This document shows positions 14,860 to 24,115 of a stretch of 64,000 nucleotides of DNA, in pieces; positions within the stretch are counted from its first letter, which is position 1; every line of letters begins with the position of its first letter. A program made the translations under genes and the position numbers. The notes under the pieces are model-generated. The model saw only the letters and a list, made by a program, of their open reading frames with translations, had not been told where the DNA came from and ran no database searches. Source of the stretch: a virus; the IMG/VR virus record IMGVR_UViG_3300030419_008158, positions 1 to 64,000 of that record. One strand, given 5' to 3'.

Positions 14860-15203
14860 TTGACTTCGTACTCCTTTTCGAACTCTTTGGAAGACACAGC
14901 TAAAAGATCTTCTTCTTCGGGATCCTCTTCAGATGGAATGTAAAACAAATCTGAAAGATTGCCTATGGGTTCTACTTCGTAAAGAATTTTTTCTTTACGA
15001 TTTTCATCCGATAAAATTCCCTCTTCGCCGGAAGGCTCAAAACGCGGAGCTTCTGGGGGCGATAGCATTATTGTAACTTCTCCGTTGGGCTCTTTTAAAA
15101 CTTGGTCGACTGTGTACTCGAACTGTGAGTCTTTATGCTTTACTTTCAAACCAGGAGAAATCACTATATTTCCGTGACTATCTTTTATGTCTGTTTCATT
15201 CAT
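14856..15203 (-). CDS. Hypothetical protein with small beta-barrel-like start
   Basis: ATG at 15203 (MNETDIKDSHGNIVISPGLK) overlaps the upstream stop by three bases (ATGA) and has AGGA upstream. The first 60 residues look like a short SH3-like barrel (VKHKDSQFEYTVDQVL), followed by an acidic tail. No named family. 115 residues. Confidence 0.65.
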   Translation of the reverse strand: MNETDIKDSHGNIVISPGLKVKHKDSQFEYTVDQVLKEPNGEVTIMLSPPEAPRFEPSGEEGILSDENRKEKILYEVEPIGNLSDLFYIPSEEDPEEEDLLAVSSKEFEKEYEVK

Positions 15204-16561
15204 TTGATTCCTGCTAATTTTTGCCATCTAAAAAGTTGGCTATTTTCATTTAGTGTACTTGACTTAAAGTTTTTATCCATATACGCAAAAACAAACTTTC
15301 TTACCTGCCCTTGTGTGAGATGAAATTGTCCCTCACTAGTCTGTTTGAGCATATGTCCTGCAAGCTTAGGGATTAGTGATTTCAAAGAATCAAAATTCTT
15401 TTTTGAGAATTTTTTACCCTTTATGAGTGTTTCTTGATGTTCATCAACCCATGCTGAAACTGCACTCGCAACATTTGCCTCTATGTTTTCAGCAGAATTT
15501 TCAAGAGATGTCTTAATTCCGTCCTTGAGGCTGTCTAGGCGACCTGCCCCTCTGATCGCGCCTTGAGAACTTTTACTGAGTGAATCAACCCACGAATCAA
15601 GAGCGCCATGTGTACTATCCAAAGGTGAAGACACGTCGTCTGCTTCATCACTTACTGCATTTTCAAGATTCTGTCCTGCCTCTTCAGTGTCAGCAGGCTC
15701 CTGGTCGCCCTCTTCACCCTCTGCGCCTTCTGCGCCTTCTGCGCCTTCTGTTTCAGCAGCGTCAGCTGCATCTTGCATTTCATCTGATAGGCTTGTCACT
15801 ATATCTTCATCGGGTGGTGCGGGTGGAGCTTCACCCAATAAATTAGAAATCTTGGCGCCCATAAGCTCATCTGCTATATCTTTTGCCAAAACATCCATAT
15901 CGACATTAAGCCCGGGAGCTGACATTATTTCTGCTTCTTTCCCTATTCTTGCCTTCTTGAAAAAACTCGAAACCTTTTGAAACATAGTTCCTCCAAGTCC
16001 TTTCTTGAGAATATCGTAAACGCCTGTCGATATTTTTTCTAAATCCAGGTCGGGATCAGCGGCGATAGCATCAGAAAGTGTCGTCTCTTTGTCGACATCT
16101 TTCATTATCGGAAGAAGCTCTTTTCTTATTTTGGTCATTGACTCTAAGAACCCTCTACCAAAATCAACAGCTCGGGTTCCTAGTTTAACAGAAGCACTGG
16201 TAATTTCTGGTAGCGATATTTTTTTACCAAAAAATCCTGATAATTTTCCTGTGTCAAAGCTAACATCTGCCAGCTGCTTTGTTGCTTTATCGAGTGCTTC
16301 TTCTAGCGCATCAATATAATCATACATTAGCTGCAACTCTGTCTTCATTTGCAACTGATCTGCATATGTTCTTAGCTTAGTGAGAGAGTTTCTTGTTTTT
16401 TCTAGAGAGTTTGTAACTTCTTTTACATCCGCAGCATCAAGCTTTTCTGTAAGAAGATATTTTATGCTTTTTTGCTCAAGAAGTGTGTCAGTGCTTTCTA
16501 CAGAAGCAGCACACTTCTTCAGGACATCATAATAAACGGCATCTAGATTTTTCTGCACCAT
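15200..16561 (-). CDS. Large acidic helical protein with C-terminal KLAGIK tag
   Basis: ATG at 16561 (MVQKNLDAVYYDVLKK) has GAGG six bases upstream; 453 residues. An N-terminal helical bundle is followed by an acidic low-complexity hinge with a 9-base repeat encoding EGAEGAEGAEGEEG (about 275-290) and a C-terminal helical part ending TLNENSQLFRWQKLAGIK. That tail (L-N-E then LAGI) resembles the tail of the protein at 9.4-9.75 kb. It looks like a scaffold or internal head protein; this is inference. Confidence 0.68.
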   Translation of the reverse strand: MVQKNLDAVYYDVLKKCAASVESTDTLLEQKSIKYLLTEKLDAADVKEVTNSLEKTRNSLTKLRTYADQLQMKTELQLMYDYIDALEEALDKATKQLADVSFDTGKLSGFFGKKISLPEITSASVKLGTRAVDFGRGFLESMTKIRKELLPIMKDVDKETTLSDAIAADPDLDLEKISTGVYDILKKGLGGTMFQKVSSFFKKARIGKEAEIMSAPGLNVDMDVLAKDIADELMGAKISNLLGEAPPAPPDEDIVTSLSDEMQDAADAAETEGAEGAEGAEGEEGDQEPADTEEAGQNLENAVSDEADDVSSPLDSTHGALDSWVDSLSKSSQGAIRGAGRLDSLKDGIKTSLENSAENIEANVASAVSAWVDEHQETLIKGKKFSKKNFDSLKSLIPKLAGHMLKQTSEGQFHLTQGQVRKFVFAYMDKNFKSSTLNENSQLFRWQKLAGIK

Positions 16562-16618
16562 CTCTAACCTCACGCTACTCTTTGGTAAATATCCTCAAAG
16601 TCGAAAATAGGTGCTTAA

Positions 16619-17047
16619 TCATTTTTTTGGACTAAACTGTCGAACTTTTTTTTGTGATTCCGCTAGTAGATCAAGGCCTGCTGTATCTCTATATGTTTCA
16701 TCAAATACAATCTCATCAATGTTGCCGTTGACGAGTGCTTTGGCACACATTTTGCAGGGTGATAGCGTGACATACATTTTCTTTTTCTTAGGGTTGTTGT
16801 AGTCAAGCTTTATAAGCGCATTAATTTCTGCATGAATACATCCACTTTGTCCAGGCTCTAAAGAATCAACTGTATTTGATCCACCTGATTGATCTCCGTT
16901 ATACCCAACTGAAAGAACTTGAGTATTGTCATCTGAAACTATCACAGCCCCTACTTTATAGCGAGGATCTATACTTCTTTCAGATATTGCATGTGCTACT
17001 TTCATCCATATGTCATCCCACTCAGGTCTATTTTTCTTTTTTGTCAC
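16619..17047 (-). CDS. dCMP deaminase
   Basis: This enzyme turns dCMP into dUMP for thymidylate synthesis. The zinc site is complete: CIHAEINAL and SPCKMCAKAL, with the catalytic Glu in HAE. A GTG start at 17047 (MTKKKNRPEWDDIWMKVAHA) is favoured because GGAGG lies about seven bases upstream, within the end of the DHH gene; the TTG further back lacks this. At 142 residues it is slightly short of T4 Cd. It feeds ThyX encoded at 26.7 kb. Confidence 0.93.
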   Translation of the reverse strand: MTKKKNRPEWDDIWMKVAHAISERSIDPRYKVGAVIVSDDNTQVLSVGYNGDQSGGSNTVDSLEPGQSGCIHAEINALIKLDYNNPKKKKMYVTLSPCKMCAKALVNGNIDEIVFDETYRDTAGLDLLAESQKKVRQFSPKK

Positions 17048-17942
17048 TAGGGCCCTCCGCAACTAAATTAGGAATTATGCTGGCATCGTCTGGTGTCACA
17101 TGCGCATCGTTCTGGAATACATCATCTACGTGAACGGTACTTGGAAGCGAAAATCCTGCTGCTTTTTTGTGTCCTCCTCCTCCAAATTTTTTAGCAATTT
17201 CACTTACATCTACGTCATCATGAAAACTTCTCAAGCTCACTCGATATTCGTGTCTATCATGATCATAATACCAGACTACAGCGTAGTCACAATCGGGTGA
17301 TAGTTTTGCTCCAATTTCACTCATCCAATGTGAGCTATTGACAACATAGACTTTCTTTCTATTGCATGTACGTAAAGTAGCTCTATCAGCTATTTTTTTT
17401 ATAACTGTTTTTGAATAGGCAAGTATGTAAGAACCTCTTTTGCATGCTTCTTGAAAAACACTGTCATCCTCGTATTCTGTAAATGCTTCAAATTCAAAGG
17501 GGACCATTGCAAAAGCTGCAGAAAATTCTTTGCTGTATTCTAATTCCCATTTCCAAAGATCACGATCTTCGATGTAGTCTATGAACTTAGGCGGTTTTTT
17601 GTTTGGATGGAAAAAGTCCCATGATAATCGTGCTCCCGATTTACTCATATCAAAAATTGTGTCTGTTATGTCATGAAGTTCTACAAGCGCAGATTTATGA
17701 TGATCTATCACAATAAGACTTTTTGATTTTTCAATCATTGCTTTTGTAGTAGAGTTGTCATAAGAAAAGTCTAAGATTGCAACATTTTTTCCTGTCACAT
17801 CGGGTGGGGGATCACCGTGTGTTGCTGCGTGATATTCAGCTTTATTTCCTAAAAGCTTCCATGCAGCCCACGCTGCACCAAAGCCATCGCTACAATTGGC
17901 GTGATATATTACAAAATCTATCTTGGCGGGATCATGACTCAT
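17028..17942 (-). CDS. DHH-family phosphoesterase
   Basis: The 304-residue protein has the DHH domain order: N-terminal FVIYHANCSDGFGAAWAA, then AILDFSY and VIDHHKSA (the DHH-type metal motif), and a DHHA1 domain with GGGGHKKAAGFS near 265-277. Relatives degrade short oligonucleotides (nanoRNase) or cyclic dinucleotides. Either would fit, since a phage could recycle nucleotides or clear a signalling nucleotide. GGAGA precedes the ATG. It overlaps the dCMP deaminase gene. Confidence 0.88.
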   Translation of the reverse strand: MSHDPAKIDFVIYHANCSDGFGAAWAAWKLLGNKAEYHAATHGDPPPDVTGKNVAILDFSYDNSTTKAMIEKSKSLIVIDHHKSALVELHDITDTIFDMSKSGARLSWDFFHPNKKPPKFIDYIEDRDLWKWELEYSKEFSAAFAMVPFEFEAFTEYEDDSVFQEACKRGSYILAYSKTVIKKIADRATLRTCNRKKVYVVNSSHWMSEIGAKLSPDCDYAVVWYYDHDRHEYRVSLRSFHDDVDVSEIAKKFGGGGHKKAAGFSLPSTVHVDDVFQNDAHVTPDDASIIPNLVAEGPSDKKEK

Positions 17943-17952
17943 ATTTCTCCGT

Positions 17953-18504
17953 TTATCTCAAAAACCCTGTGTGATCATGACATCTTGGTTCATACTTCTC
18001 AGAGCCTCCGACATCAATTTGACTCAATCCTTCCACTTTTGGAACAGTGTAGAAAGCATCTTTGCCGCATATGGGACAAACAGCAGGGCATACTTCTATT
18101 CTGGTAGCCCATGGAAACATTTTTTGAACTTCTGCAAACGTTTCTCCCCTAGCAGATAACTGAATTGTGGAAACAAAAACTGTCTTGCCTTTTGAGAACA
18201 AATCTATTAGCACATCAGACACACCGTCTATCATAAAAGCTTCATCAACTGCAATAATATCACAATCACGTGATGTGTCTAGTATATCGCTCCCAGAAGA
18301 GACACACTTTGCATCCCACTTATATCCTGCATGTGTGACAATGGAGTCAACTAAATATCTATGGTCCATTTTGGGCTTGTAAGCTGCTATCTTTTTAGAC
18401 TGGTATTTTGCTCTGTCGAGTGCTGCTAACATTCTACTGGTTTTTCCGCCAAACATCGGGCCCGTAAACAAGACAAACTCAGGATCAGTCTTGACGCTAC
18501 TCAT
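17953..18504 (-). CDS. tdk: Thymidine kinase
   Basis: Type II thymidine kinase, phosphorylating thymidine to dTMP. The P-loop GPMFGGKTS, the IIAVDEAFMID Walker B region and two zinc-binding pairs (CPAVCPICG and the C-terminal C-H-D-H) are present. ATG at 18504 (MSSVKTDPEFVLFTGP) is chosen over one seven codons upstream. It overlaps the epimerase stop by eight bases. It belongs to the nucleotide-salvage set with dCMP deaminase and ThyX. Confidence 0.95.
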   Translation of the reverse strand: MSSVKTDPEFVLFTGPMFGGKTSRMLAALDRAKYQSKKIAAYKPKMDHRYLVDSIVTHAGYKWDAKCVSSGSDILDTSRDCDIIAVDEAFMIDGVSDVLIDLFSKGKTVFVSTIQLSARGETFAEVQKMFPWATRIEVCPAVCPICGKDAFYTVPKVEGLSQIDVGGSEKYEPRCHDHTGFLR

Positions 18505-19513
18505 TCGTAAGTTCCCACCATGCAAGAGTTTTGTTCATACCTGACTCGAAGGATTCCTGAGGTGACCATCCCGTGTCAAATCCAATTTTCTGAACTGATG
18601 CGAGTGTGTGCTTTACATCCCCAGGACGCTCTGGGGCATTTTTAACTCCAAACCCTCCTACTTTTTCATCGAGCATTTTTAGAATTTCATTGTTTGAGAC
18701 TGCGCTTTCTGTGCCGACGTTATAATAGCGAAAACCTGAAAGGTTTTTGTGAGAAGCACATGTATACATCGCACTGGCAACATCTGTCACGTAGACCATA
18801 TCTCTAGTTTGCTCGCCATCACCATCTGACCGGAGCATCTCTTTGCTTTTAAGTTTGTCACACCATGCAGCAACAGCAGTTGCATACGGATTATCTCCAG
18901 TGCAACCCGGACCATATACATTAAAAAATCTTAGTGCAACACTATCAACATCATAGAGGTCACTAAACTGCTTCATGAAAAGCTCGCACACAAATTTTTG
19001 AAGCCCGTATGGACTGTTAGGGTTGCATTCAGTATCTTCGTGTGTAGCTGACACTTTTTTACCACCGGAAACATCTCCGTATACAGAAGACGACGATGCA
19101 AATACGAAACGATCAATATTTGCTTTGCGACAAGCGCTTAAAAGCTCAACAGTTTTCATCAAGTTCACTTCAGTTGAAATTGCTGGAAATTCAACACTAA
19201 AGCCCACCCTAGGGTTTGCTGCTAGATGAAAGACATGCGTATATCCGCCACTTACAAAGTGGCTCAAAACTTCAGAATCAACAAAGTCACCGGTAATAAC
19301 AACGGCATCTTTTTTAGATGTTGCCTCGTTCTTGTCAAGCGCTGCCACCAAGCTAGGAATTACTACACGCACCTCCAAACCCTTGTCTGTCAAATTAGAA
19401 ATATCCCCAGAGGATAAATCATCCACAACAGTTACGCTGGCACCCTCATCCACCAATTTTTTTACTAAGTGTGCACCAATAAATCCACACCCGCCTGTCA
19501 CTAACGCCTTCAT
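18497..19513 (-). CDS. NAD-dependent sugar epimerase/dehydratase
   Basis: An extended short-chain dehydrogenase of the UDP-glucose/UDP-glucuronate 4-epimerase type. It has the NAD motif TGGCGFIGAHLV at residues 7-18, the catalytic SSSSVYGD region and SPYGLQKF with Tyr and Lys three apart. Length (338) fits the family. The substrate cannot be told from sequence. A second epimerase lies at 24.1-25.1 kb, so the phage may alter nucleotide sugars for host surface glycans or DNA glycosylation. GAGG precedes the ATG. Confidence 0.9.
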   Translation of the reverse strand: MKALVTGGCGFIGAHLVKKLVDEGASVTVVDDLSSGDISNLTDKGLEVRVVIPSLVAALDKNEATSKKDAVVITGDFVDSEVLSHFVSGGYTHVFHLAANPRVGFSVEFPAISTEVNLMKTVELLSACRKANIDRFVFASSSSVYGDVSGGKKVSATHEDTECNPNSPYGLQKFVCELFMKQFSDLYDVDSVALRFFNVYGPGCTGDNPYATAVAAWCDKLKSKEMLRSDGDGEQTRDMVYVTDVASAMYTCASHKNLSGFRYYNVGTESAVSNNEILKMLDEKVGGFGVKNAPERPGDVKHTLASVQKIGFDTGWSPQESFESGMNKTLAWWELTNE

Positions 19514-20442
19514 TTTACCTCCTCATTGTCGTTCCATGATGGCAAATCATATCTAATGTGTGCACAATTTAGACGAACACTAATGTCTATTGCACTCACA
19601 GGTAATTTATAAACCTTCGCAACTTGCAAAGATAAATGACATAAAAATCTCAAATCAACAGAAGCATTTCTATGTACATCTGTGCTACGGAAGACCCCTA
19701 ACACCTTAAGCAACCCATTCCTTATGAGAAAATGTACAGAAGATATACAGGAGTCACTAGAATAGTAAAATCTACGACTGTCTAAGCCTTGCGGTTTGTT
19801 ATAAGGATTGTCGCCTGAAAATTCTTTTGCAAATATGTCTGTTGTTTTCTGCAAAATTTCGCGATAGTAATCCTTTTCACCCGGATGTTCCATTACTCTA
19901 GAAAAATCATTTTCAATTGACGGACTAAACTCTACGTTGATTGTTGCTTCTCCGTCACAAGCTTCAACTGCGTCAATTGTTGCTTTTCCAATAGAGTCGA
20001 TTCCGCCCTTGTCAAATGAGCACAGCCACTCTATGCATGTGTCTGCTAACTCATCTTGCGAAAGTACATCTTCTATCACTAAAACATTTGGAAAAGCTGC
20101 TATCTTTTTTGTTTCATCTTTGAAAATACTGTGCAATCTACAAAGGCTTTTTTTATCTTGAAATTCATCGCCCCGGACGTTCAGCCGCCTTATAAGCTCA
20201 TCTTTTGGCGGAATTACAATAATGACCCTATTGTTCAGATTTAAAAGTTCTCTTTTGAGACCCTGCCTATGACTTTTTGTATCTCTTCCAAACTGTCTTG
20301 CATAACAGATCATTGATAAAAAAGATCGATCTTGAATATTCCATAAAAAATTAGTCTTTTTATGAATTTTTTGATACAACGTTGTCTTGCCTGAAAGGTC
20401 AGGGCCTTCTATTGTCACTATTTGCGTTGGAAACTTTGTCAT
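19510..20442 (-). CDS. P-loop nucleotide kinase fused to thymidylate synthase/dCMP hydroxymethylase-like domain
   Basis: Residues 1-145 form a thymidylate-kinase-like P-loop domain (TIEGPDLSGKTTLYQKI, then LIRRLNVRGDEF). Residues about 185-310 follow the synthase fold: LDSRRF (phosphate-binding Arg 223-224), catalytic C232 in SCISSVHFLIRNG, R252-S253-x-D255, and D263. The Cys-to-D263 distance is 31 residues, as from C148 to D179 in T4 dCMP hydroxymethylase; dUMP-specific synthases have Asn there. This points to a cytosine nucleotide substrate. The synthase part lacks the usual N-terminal segment, so it may be reduced or inactive. ATG at 20442 overlaps the polymerase stop. Confidence 0.72.
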   Translation of the reverse strand: MTKFPTQIVTIEGPDLSGKTTLYQKIHKKTNFLWNIQDRSFLSMICYARQFGRDTKSHRQGLKRELLNLNNRVIIVIPPKDELIRRLNVRGDEFQDKKSLCRLHSIFKDETKKIAAFPNVLVIEDVLSQDELADTCIEWLCSFDKGGIDSIGKATIDAVEACDGEATINVEFSPSIENDFSRVMEHPGEKDYYREILQKTTDIFAKEFSGDNPYNKPQGLDSRRFYYSSDSCISSVHFLIRNGLLKVLGVFRSTDVHRNASVDLRFLCHLSLQVAKVYKLPVSAIDISVRLNCAHIRYDLPSWNDNEEVK

Positions 20443-23400
20443 TATGCAACTCTTCTTAGTTTGTATGCAGAAGTTGACATTCCCCAATTCGGATCATTAG
20501 AGACATGAGCCATCCAGAGCGTGTATTTGTCAATGTCAGAGTCAAGCTTGCCCCATACTCTCAACCATCCTGTCTTATGATTATTGTCTGTGACTCTGAG
20601 CCTATAAAAATCTTTTCCATTTTTTGTTTTCTTCTTGATCACATCAACAATAACAAACCAGCCGATACCCTTGCCTCCGGCGGGAACATCATGGACTGAG
20701 AGGACATTTTTATCTTTGAGGCGGTTCATCAAGCTTGTCGGAAACAAAAGGTCTCCATCAACTGTGGACGTCAAGTCATAAGAAAGTTCGACTTTTTCAA
20801 CACGACTCCAATCTTCCACATCAAAAAAATCAGATAAAATCTGGTCCAAAAATACTTTTGGTTCTTCGCCTGCCTTTTCGAGCTTTTTTATTTGTGTTTT
20901 AGTTAGGCCGTAAATACCTTTTCTGAGCTTTTCGTAATTTTTTTCATGAGTTAGTGCTTCTAGAAGCTGTCGATGACTCGAAACAGATCCGTTCGTAAAC
21001 TCTTCGAGAGACTGTAAAGCCTCAATTTTGCACAGTGATGAAAGACATGTCTTGTTCATTTTACTATGCTTCCACACGCCATTTTCATCATAAAACATGT
21101 CAACTAAAGACTTATACGGACGCATTTCCAAAATTTCTTTCATCGCGGTAGATCCAATACCTTTGACAGCTGAAAGTGGAGGTACAAATGCATTGATGTC
21201 TTTGGAAAATTCCCATTCTTCTCCCGAATAATTTACATCGATCTGTGCGAAATCAAATCCGTATGACTTTATCTCAGAAATTGCTTTTGACAAATTTGTA
21301 GGGCTATTATTTTCGGATTGAAGGATTGTAGCTAGCCACTCGTGCTCGTAATGGGTGTGCAGCCATGCTGCGTAATACGAATCAATGGCATAAGACACTG
21401 CGTGTGATTTATTGAAACCATACACAGAGAAAGCCTCGATAGTCTTCCAGAGAGCTTCTGTGATACTTCTATCAATGCCATGGAGACTGTAGGCACCTTC
21501 AACAAACTTTTTACGTGCAGCCTCTCGCTCCCCACCTTTTTTGCCCATTGTATCTAGTGACTTCTTAACCAGTGTCTTTCGAAGCTTATCAGACTCACCG
21601 GGCGAGAATCCAGCTAGTTCCACTGCCAGTGTCATAAACTGCTCTTGAAAAACAACAAAGTTAAATGTCGGCCCTAGCACTTTTTCGATCACAGGATGAT
21701 CATACTTGATCTCTGATGCATTCTTTTTAGCTTTTACATATTTCCTATGGACATTGGCTTTTAAGGGTCCTGGGCGGTAAATAGCTGTCAATGCAGCTAA
21801 CTCTGTAATGGTTGTCGGTTTGGCGGCTAGACAGAAACGTCTTGCACCTGTTGCTGTAAACTGAAACACGCCTGTAAATCTACCATCGTGATACACGTGC
21901 TTCCACACCTCAGGATCATCCTGCTGATTATACCGACAATTGAGATGCTCATCAAAGAACTTCTTGATATCAGCAAATGTCGGATTAGGATTTCCTTGCT
22001 TCTTGAGAATGCGACCGATGCAATTTTCAACATCTTTAAGCAGCGTCAATCCAAGAAAGTCAAACTTTAAAAATCCATTGTCTTCAAGATTTCTAAAGTT
22101 CATTCCTTCTGTCCAGGGGGTCTGGAGTTCGCCCCGAACACCGATGATGGGCATTGTAGATGCCAGCTCGTCTGGAGGCGCAATAATTACGCCGCCGGCG
22201 TGTCGACCAATGGATCGATTTTCCATAAATAGTGTTTCAACATGTTTTCCTACCTCTGGATACTTTTCCATAAAGTCGCGGTAGCCCTTAGAGTACTTCA
22301 GACAGTCCTCGTGCTTTAAGACGAAAACAGACTTTTCCTGATTTTCGTCTTTCGCATGTTTCATAACTTCATCTTGTAAAGGTCCTGTCATCTTATTGAC
22401 TTCTGCAAAGTCAATTCCATAAAATTTTGAAATATCTTTAATTAGTGACTTTAGCTTGAGTGTGTTAAAGTTAGATACAGGAATAACTGCGTCGTCGCCA
22501 AATAGTTCACGAGATGCATCAATCAAAGCATCACGATCGCCAGCATCAGTGTCGATATCAGGCCAAGATGTTCTGTGCCTCCCAAGAAATCGAGACCAGA
22601 GCAAACCGTGGGGCAAAGGATCAATTTGTGTAATCCCTAACAAGTAATTGACAAGTGATCCAGCACCTGATCCCCGACCCGGGCCGAAGAGAGTTCGCTT
22701 TTCAGCAAGATGGAAAATCTTGTACATTGCCAAAAAGTACGCTTCGTACCCGAGATACTTGATGTCAGACATCTCCTCCTTCATGCGTGCAACATATTCA
22801 GGTTTCGAAGCAAGACCCTCTCGAATCATAGCTTCTTTGACGAGATCAGCTAGCATTTTAAAAGCAGGCTTTTCAGGTGATCCAAACTTGGGCAGCTTTA
22901 CTGACGTGTCTATCCAAGTGTCTTCGCATTTTTGCCACGTGATGTCGTGAGTACGCTCAATTGCGTCTCGAACATTCTCTTCATGCCCCTTGTAGAAGTC
23001 GTATTCGTCATATCCCGCCTTGAACTCGTCCCACATCTGGTGAGCATTTTTAGGGTACAGCTTGCACTTCAAGTCTTCTTCCTTGGGAAGCATACTTTGA
23101 TCTAGCTTTGCGCCCATCCACCCAAGCTTTTTATAAAGTTCACGAGCCTGCCATTTTTGCGGATCAGGAAAATGAGAATCCGCAGTTGCAATGAGAGGGA
23201 TTCCTGTTTTTTGAGACAGATCCAGCAAGCATCTGTTTGTCAAATGCTGCGCTGGAAGATCGTTAAACTGCATTTCCAAGAAAAAATTGTCTTGTCCAAC
23301 ACAATCAACAAATCTATCTGTCATATTTTCAAGACGATTCATGATAGGATTGTAATCATCTAGATTGTTCATTAGGTCTGGATGAAGCTCATCAAATCTT

Positions 23401-24068
23401 AGACCTCCAAACTGTCGATAGATGAGGCCAGACGCGAGGCCGCCTACACACGCTGTAGAAACAATCAACCCTTCGCCGTGTTCCTTGAGCATTTTGTAGT
23501 CAATCCTAGGAAAACGATAAAAACCGTGCTTGTATGACTTTTTAACTAGTGTGAAAAGATTACCTAGACCTACTTGGTTTTTTGCAACCACGACAAGATG
23601 ATAATATCGCTTCCACTCAGGCTTATTCCCTCTGGAACGCTTTGTTTCCTCTTCGTCCTCAATAACATGGCCGCCTTGCTCGACCTCTTGGTCAGCAATA
23701 ATAACAGTGTTTTCTGTTGCAAGCTTTTCTTTTTGCTTTGAGGATTTGGCATCTTTGACAGCTTGTCGGTGCATGTCATAAGATTCTCGCCAATCTTCTA
23801 GTGACGGGACAAAGTAAAACTCGACGCCATAGATCTGTCGATACTTTCGGCCGGCCTTTTGCATTTTTACTGTGTGTGATCGGGCGTGAGCCAGGCCTGA
23901 GCCGTTACCGTGGTCTGTAAGTGCCCATGAGTCCATTCCTTGAGCTTCTGATAGAACAAAATCGATATGTTCTTTAGGATAACCCAATCCATCAAATGTG
24001 CTAAATGATGAGTGTGCGTGAAGGCCTGTAAAACGATTAGGTCTTCGAAACTTGCTAAATTGTGACAA
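20442..24068 (-). CDS. dnaE: DNA polymerase III alpha subunit (DnaE type)
   Basis: A family C replicative polymerase of 1208 residues. The N-terminal PHP domain keeps its metal motifs (GLHAHSSFS at 15-23, LTDHGNGSG near 50). The palm has FGPGRGSGAGSLVNY and the catalytic PDIDTD near 503-508, followed by the KK-rich fingers and a C-terminal OB domain. A PHP insertion near 105-150 is Lys/Glu-rich. The start is TTG at 24068, seven bases after AGGAG; no better ATG is available. T4-like phages normally use a family B enzyme, so this is an unusual replacement. Clamp and loader genes are outside the window. Confidence 0.96.
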   Translation of the reverse strand: MSQFSKFRRPNRFTGLHAHSSFSTFDGLGYPKEHIDFVLSEAQGMDSWALTDHGNGSGLAHARSHTVKMQKAGRKYRQIYGVEFYFVPSLEDWRESYDMHRQAVKDAKSSKQKEKLATENTVIIADQEVEQGGHVIEDEEETKRSRGNKPEWKRYYHLVVVAKNQVGLGNLFTLVKKSYKHGFYRFPRIDYKMLKEHGEGLIVSTACVGGLASGLIYRQFGGLRFDELHPDLMNNLDDYNPIMNRLENMTDRFVDCVGQDNFFLEMQFNDLPAQHLTNRCLLDLSQKTGIPLIATADSHFPDPQKWQARELYKKLGWMGAKLDQSMLPKEEDLKCKLYPKNAHQMWDEFKAGYDEYDFYKGHEENVRDAIERTHDITWQKCEDTWIDTSVKLPKFGSPEKPAFKMLADLVKEAMIREGLASKPEYVARMKEEMSDIKYLGYEAYFLAMYKIFHLAEKRTLFGPGRGSGAGSLVNYLLGITQIDPLPHGLLWSRFLGRHRTSWPDIDTDAGDRDALIDASRELFGDDAVIPVSNFNTLKLKSLIKDISKFYGIDFAEVNKMTGPLQDEVMKHAKDENQEKSVFVLKHEDCLKYSKGYRDFMEKYPEVGKHVETLFMENRSIGRHAGGVIIAPPDELASTMPIIGVRGELQTPWTEGMNFRNLEDNGFLKFDFLGLTLLKDVENCIGRILKKQGNPNPTFADIKKFFDEHLNCRYNQQDDPEVWKHVYHDGRFTGVFQFTATGARRFCLAAKPTTITELAALTAIYRPGPLKANVHRKYVKAKKNASEIKYDHPVIEKVLGPTFNFVVFQEQFMTLAVELAGFSPGESDKLRKTLVKKSLDTMGKKGGEREAARKKFVEGAYSLHGIDRSITEALWKTIEAFSVYGFNKSHAVSYAIDSYYAAWLHTHYEHEWLATILQSENNSPTNLSKAISEIKSYGFDFAQIDVNYSGEEWEFSKDINAFVPPLSAVKGIGSTAMKEILEMRPYKSLVDMFYDENGVWKHSKMNKTCLSSLCKIEALQSLEEFTNGSVSSHRQLLEALTHEKNYEKLRKGIYGLTKTQIKKLEKAGEEPKVFLDQILSDFFDVEDWSRVEKVELSYDLTSTVDGDLLFPTSLMNRLKDKNVLSVHDVPAGGKGIGWFVIVDVIKKKTKNGKDFYRLRVTDNNHKTGWLRVWGKLDSDIDKYTLWMAHVSNDPNWGMSTSAYKLRRVA

Positions 24069-24086
24069 TGTTCTCTCCTACAAAAA

Positions 24087-24115
24087 TGCCCGCTTTTATT
24101 ATATCAAAGCGGGCA
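24087..24115 (-). terminator. Rho-independent terminator with embedded -10 box
   Basis: A perfect 10-bp inverted repeat TGCCCGCTTT / AAAGCGGGCA with a 9-base loop; on the minus strand it is followed by TTTTTG. It lies 29 bases after the stop of the epimerase at 24.1-25.1 kb. The loop sequence GATATAATA contains a perfect TATAAT. Confidence 0.75.
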
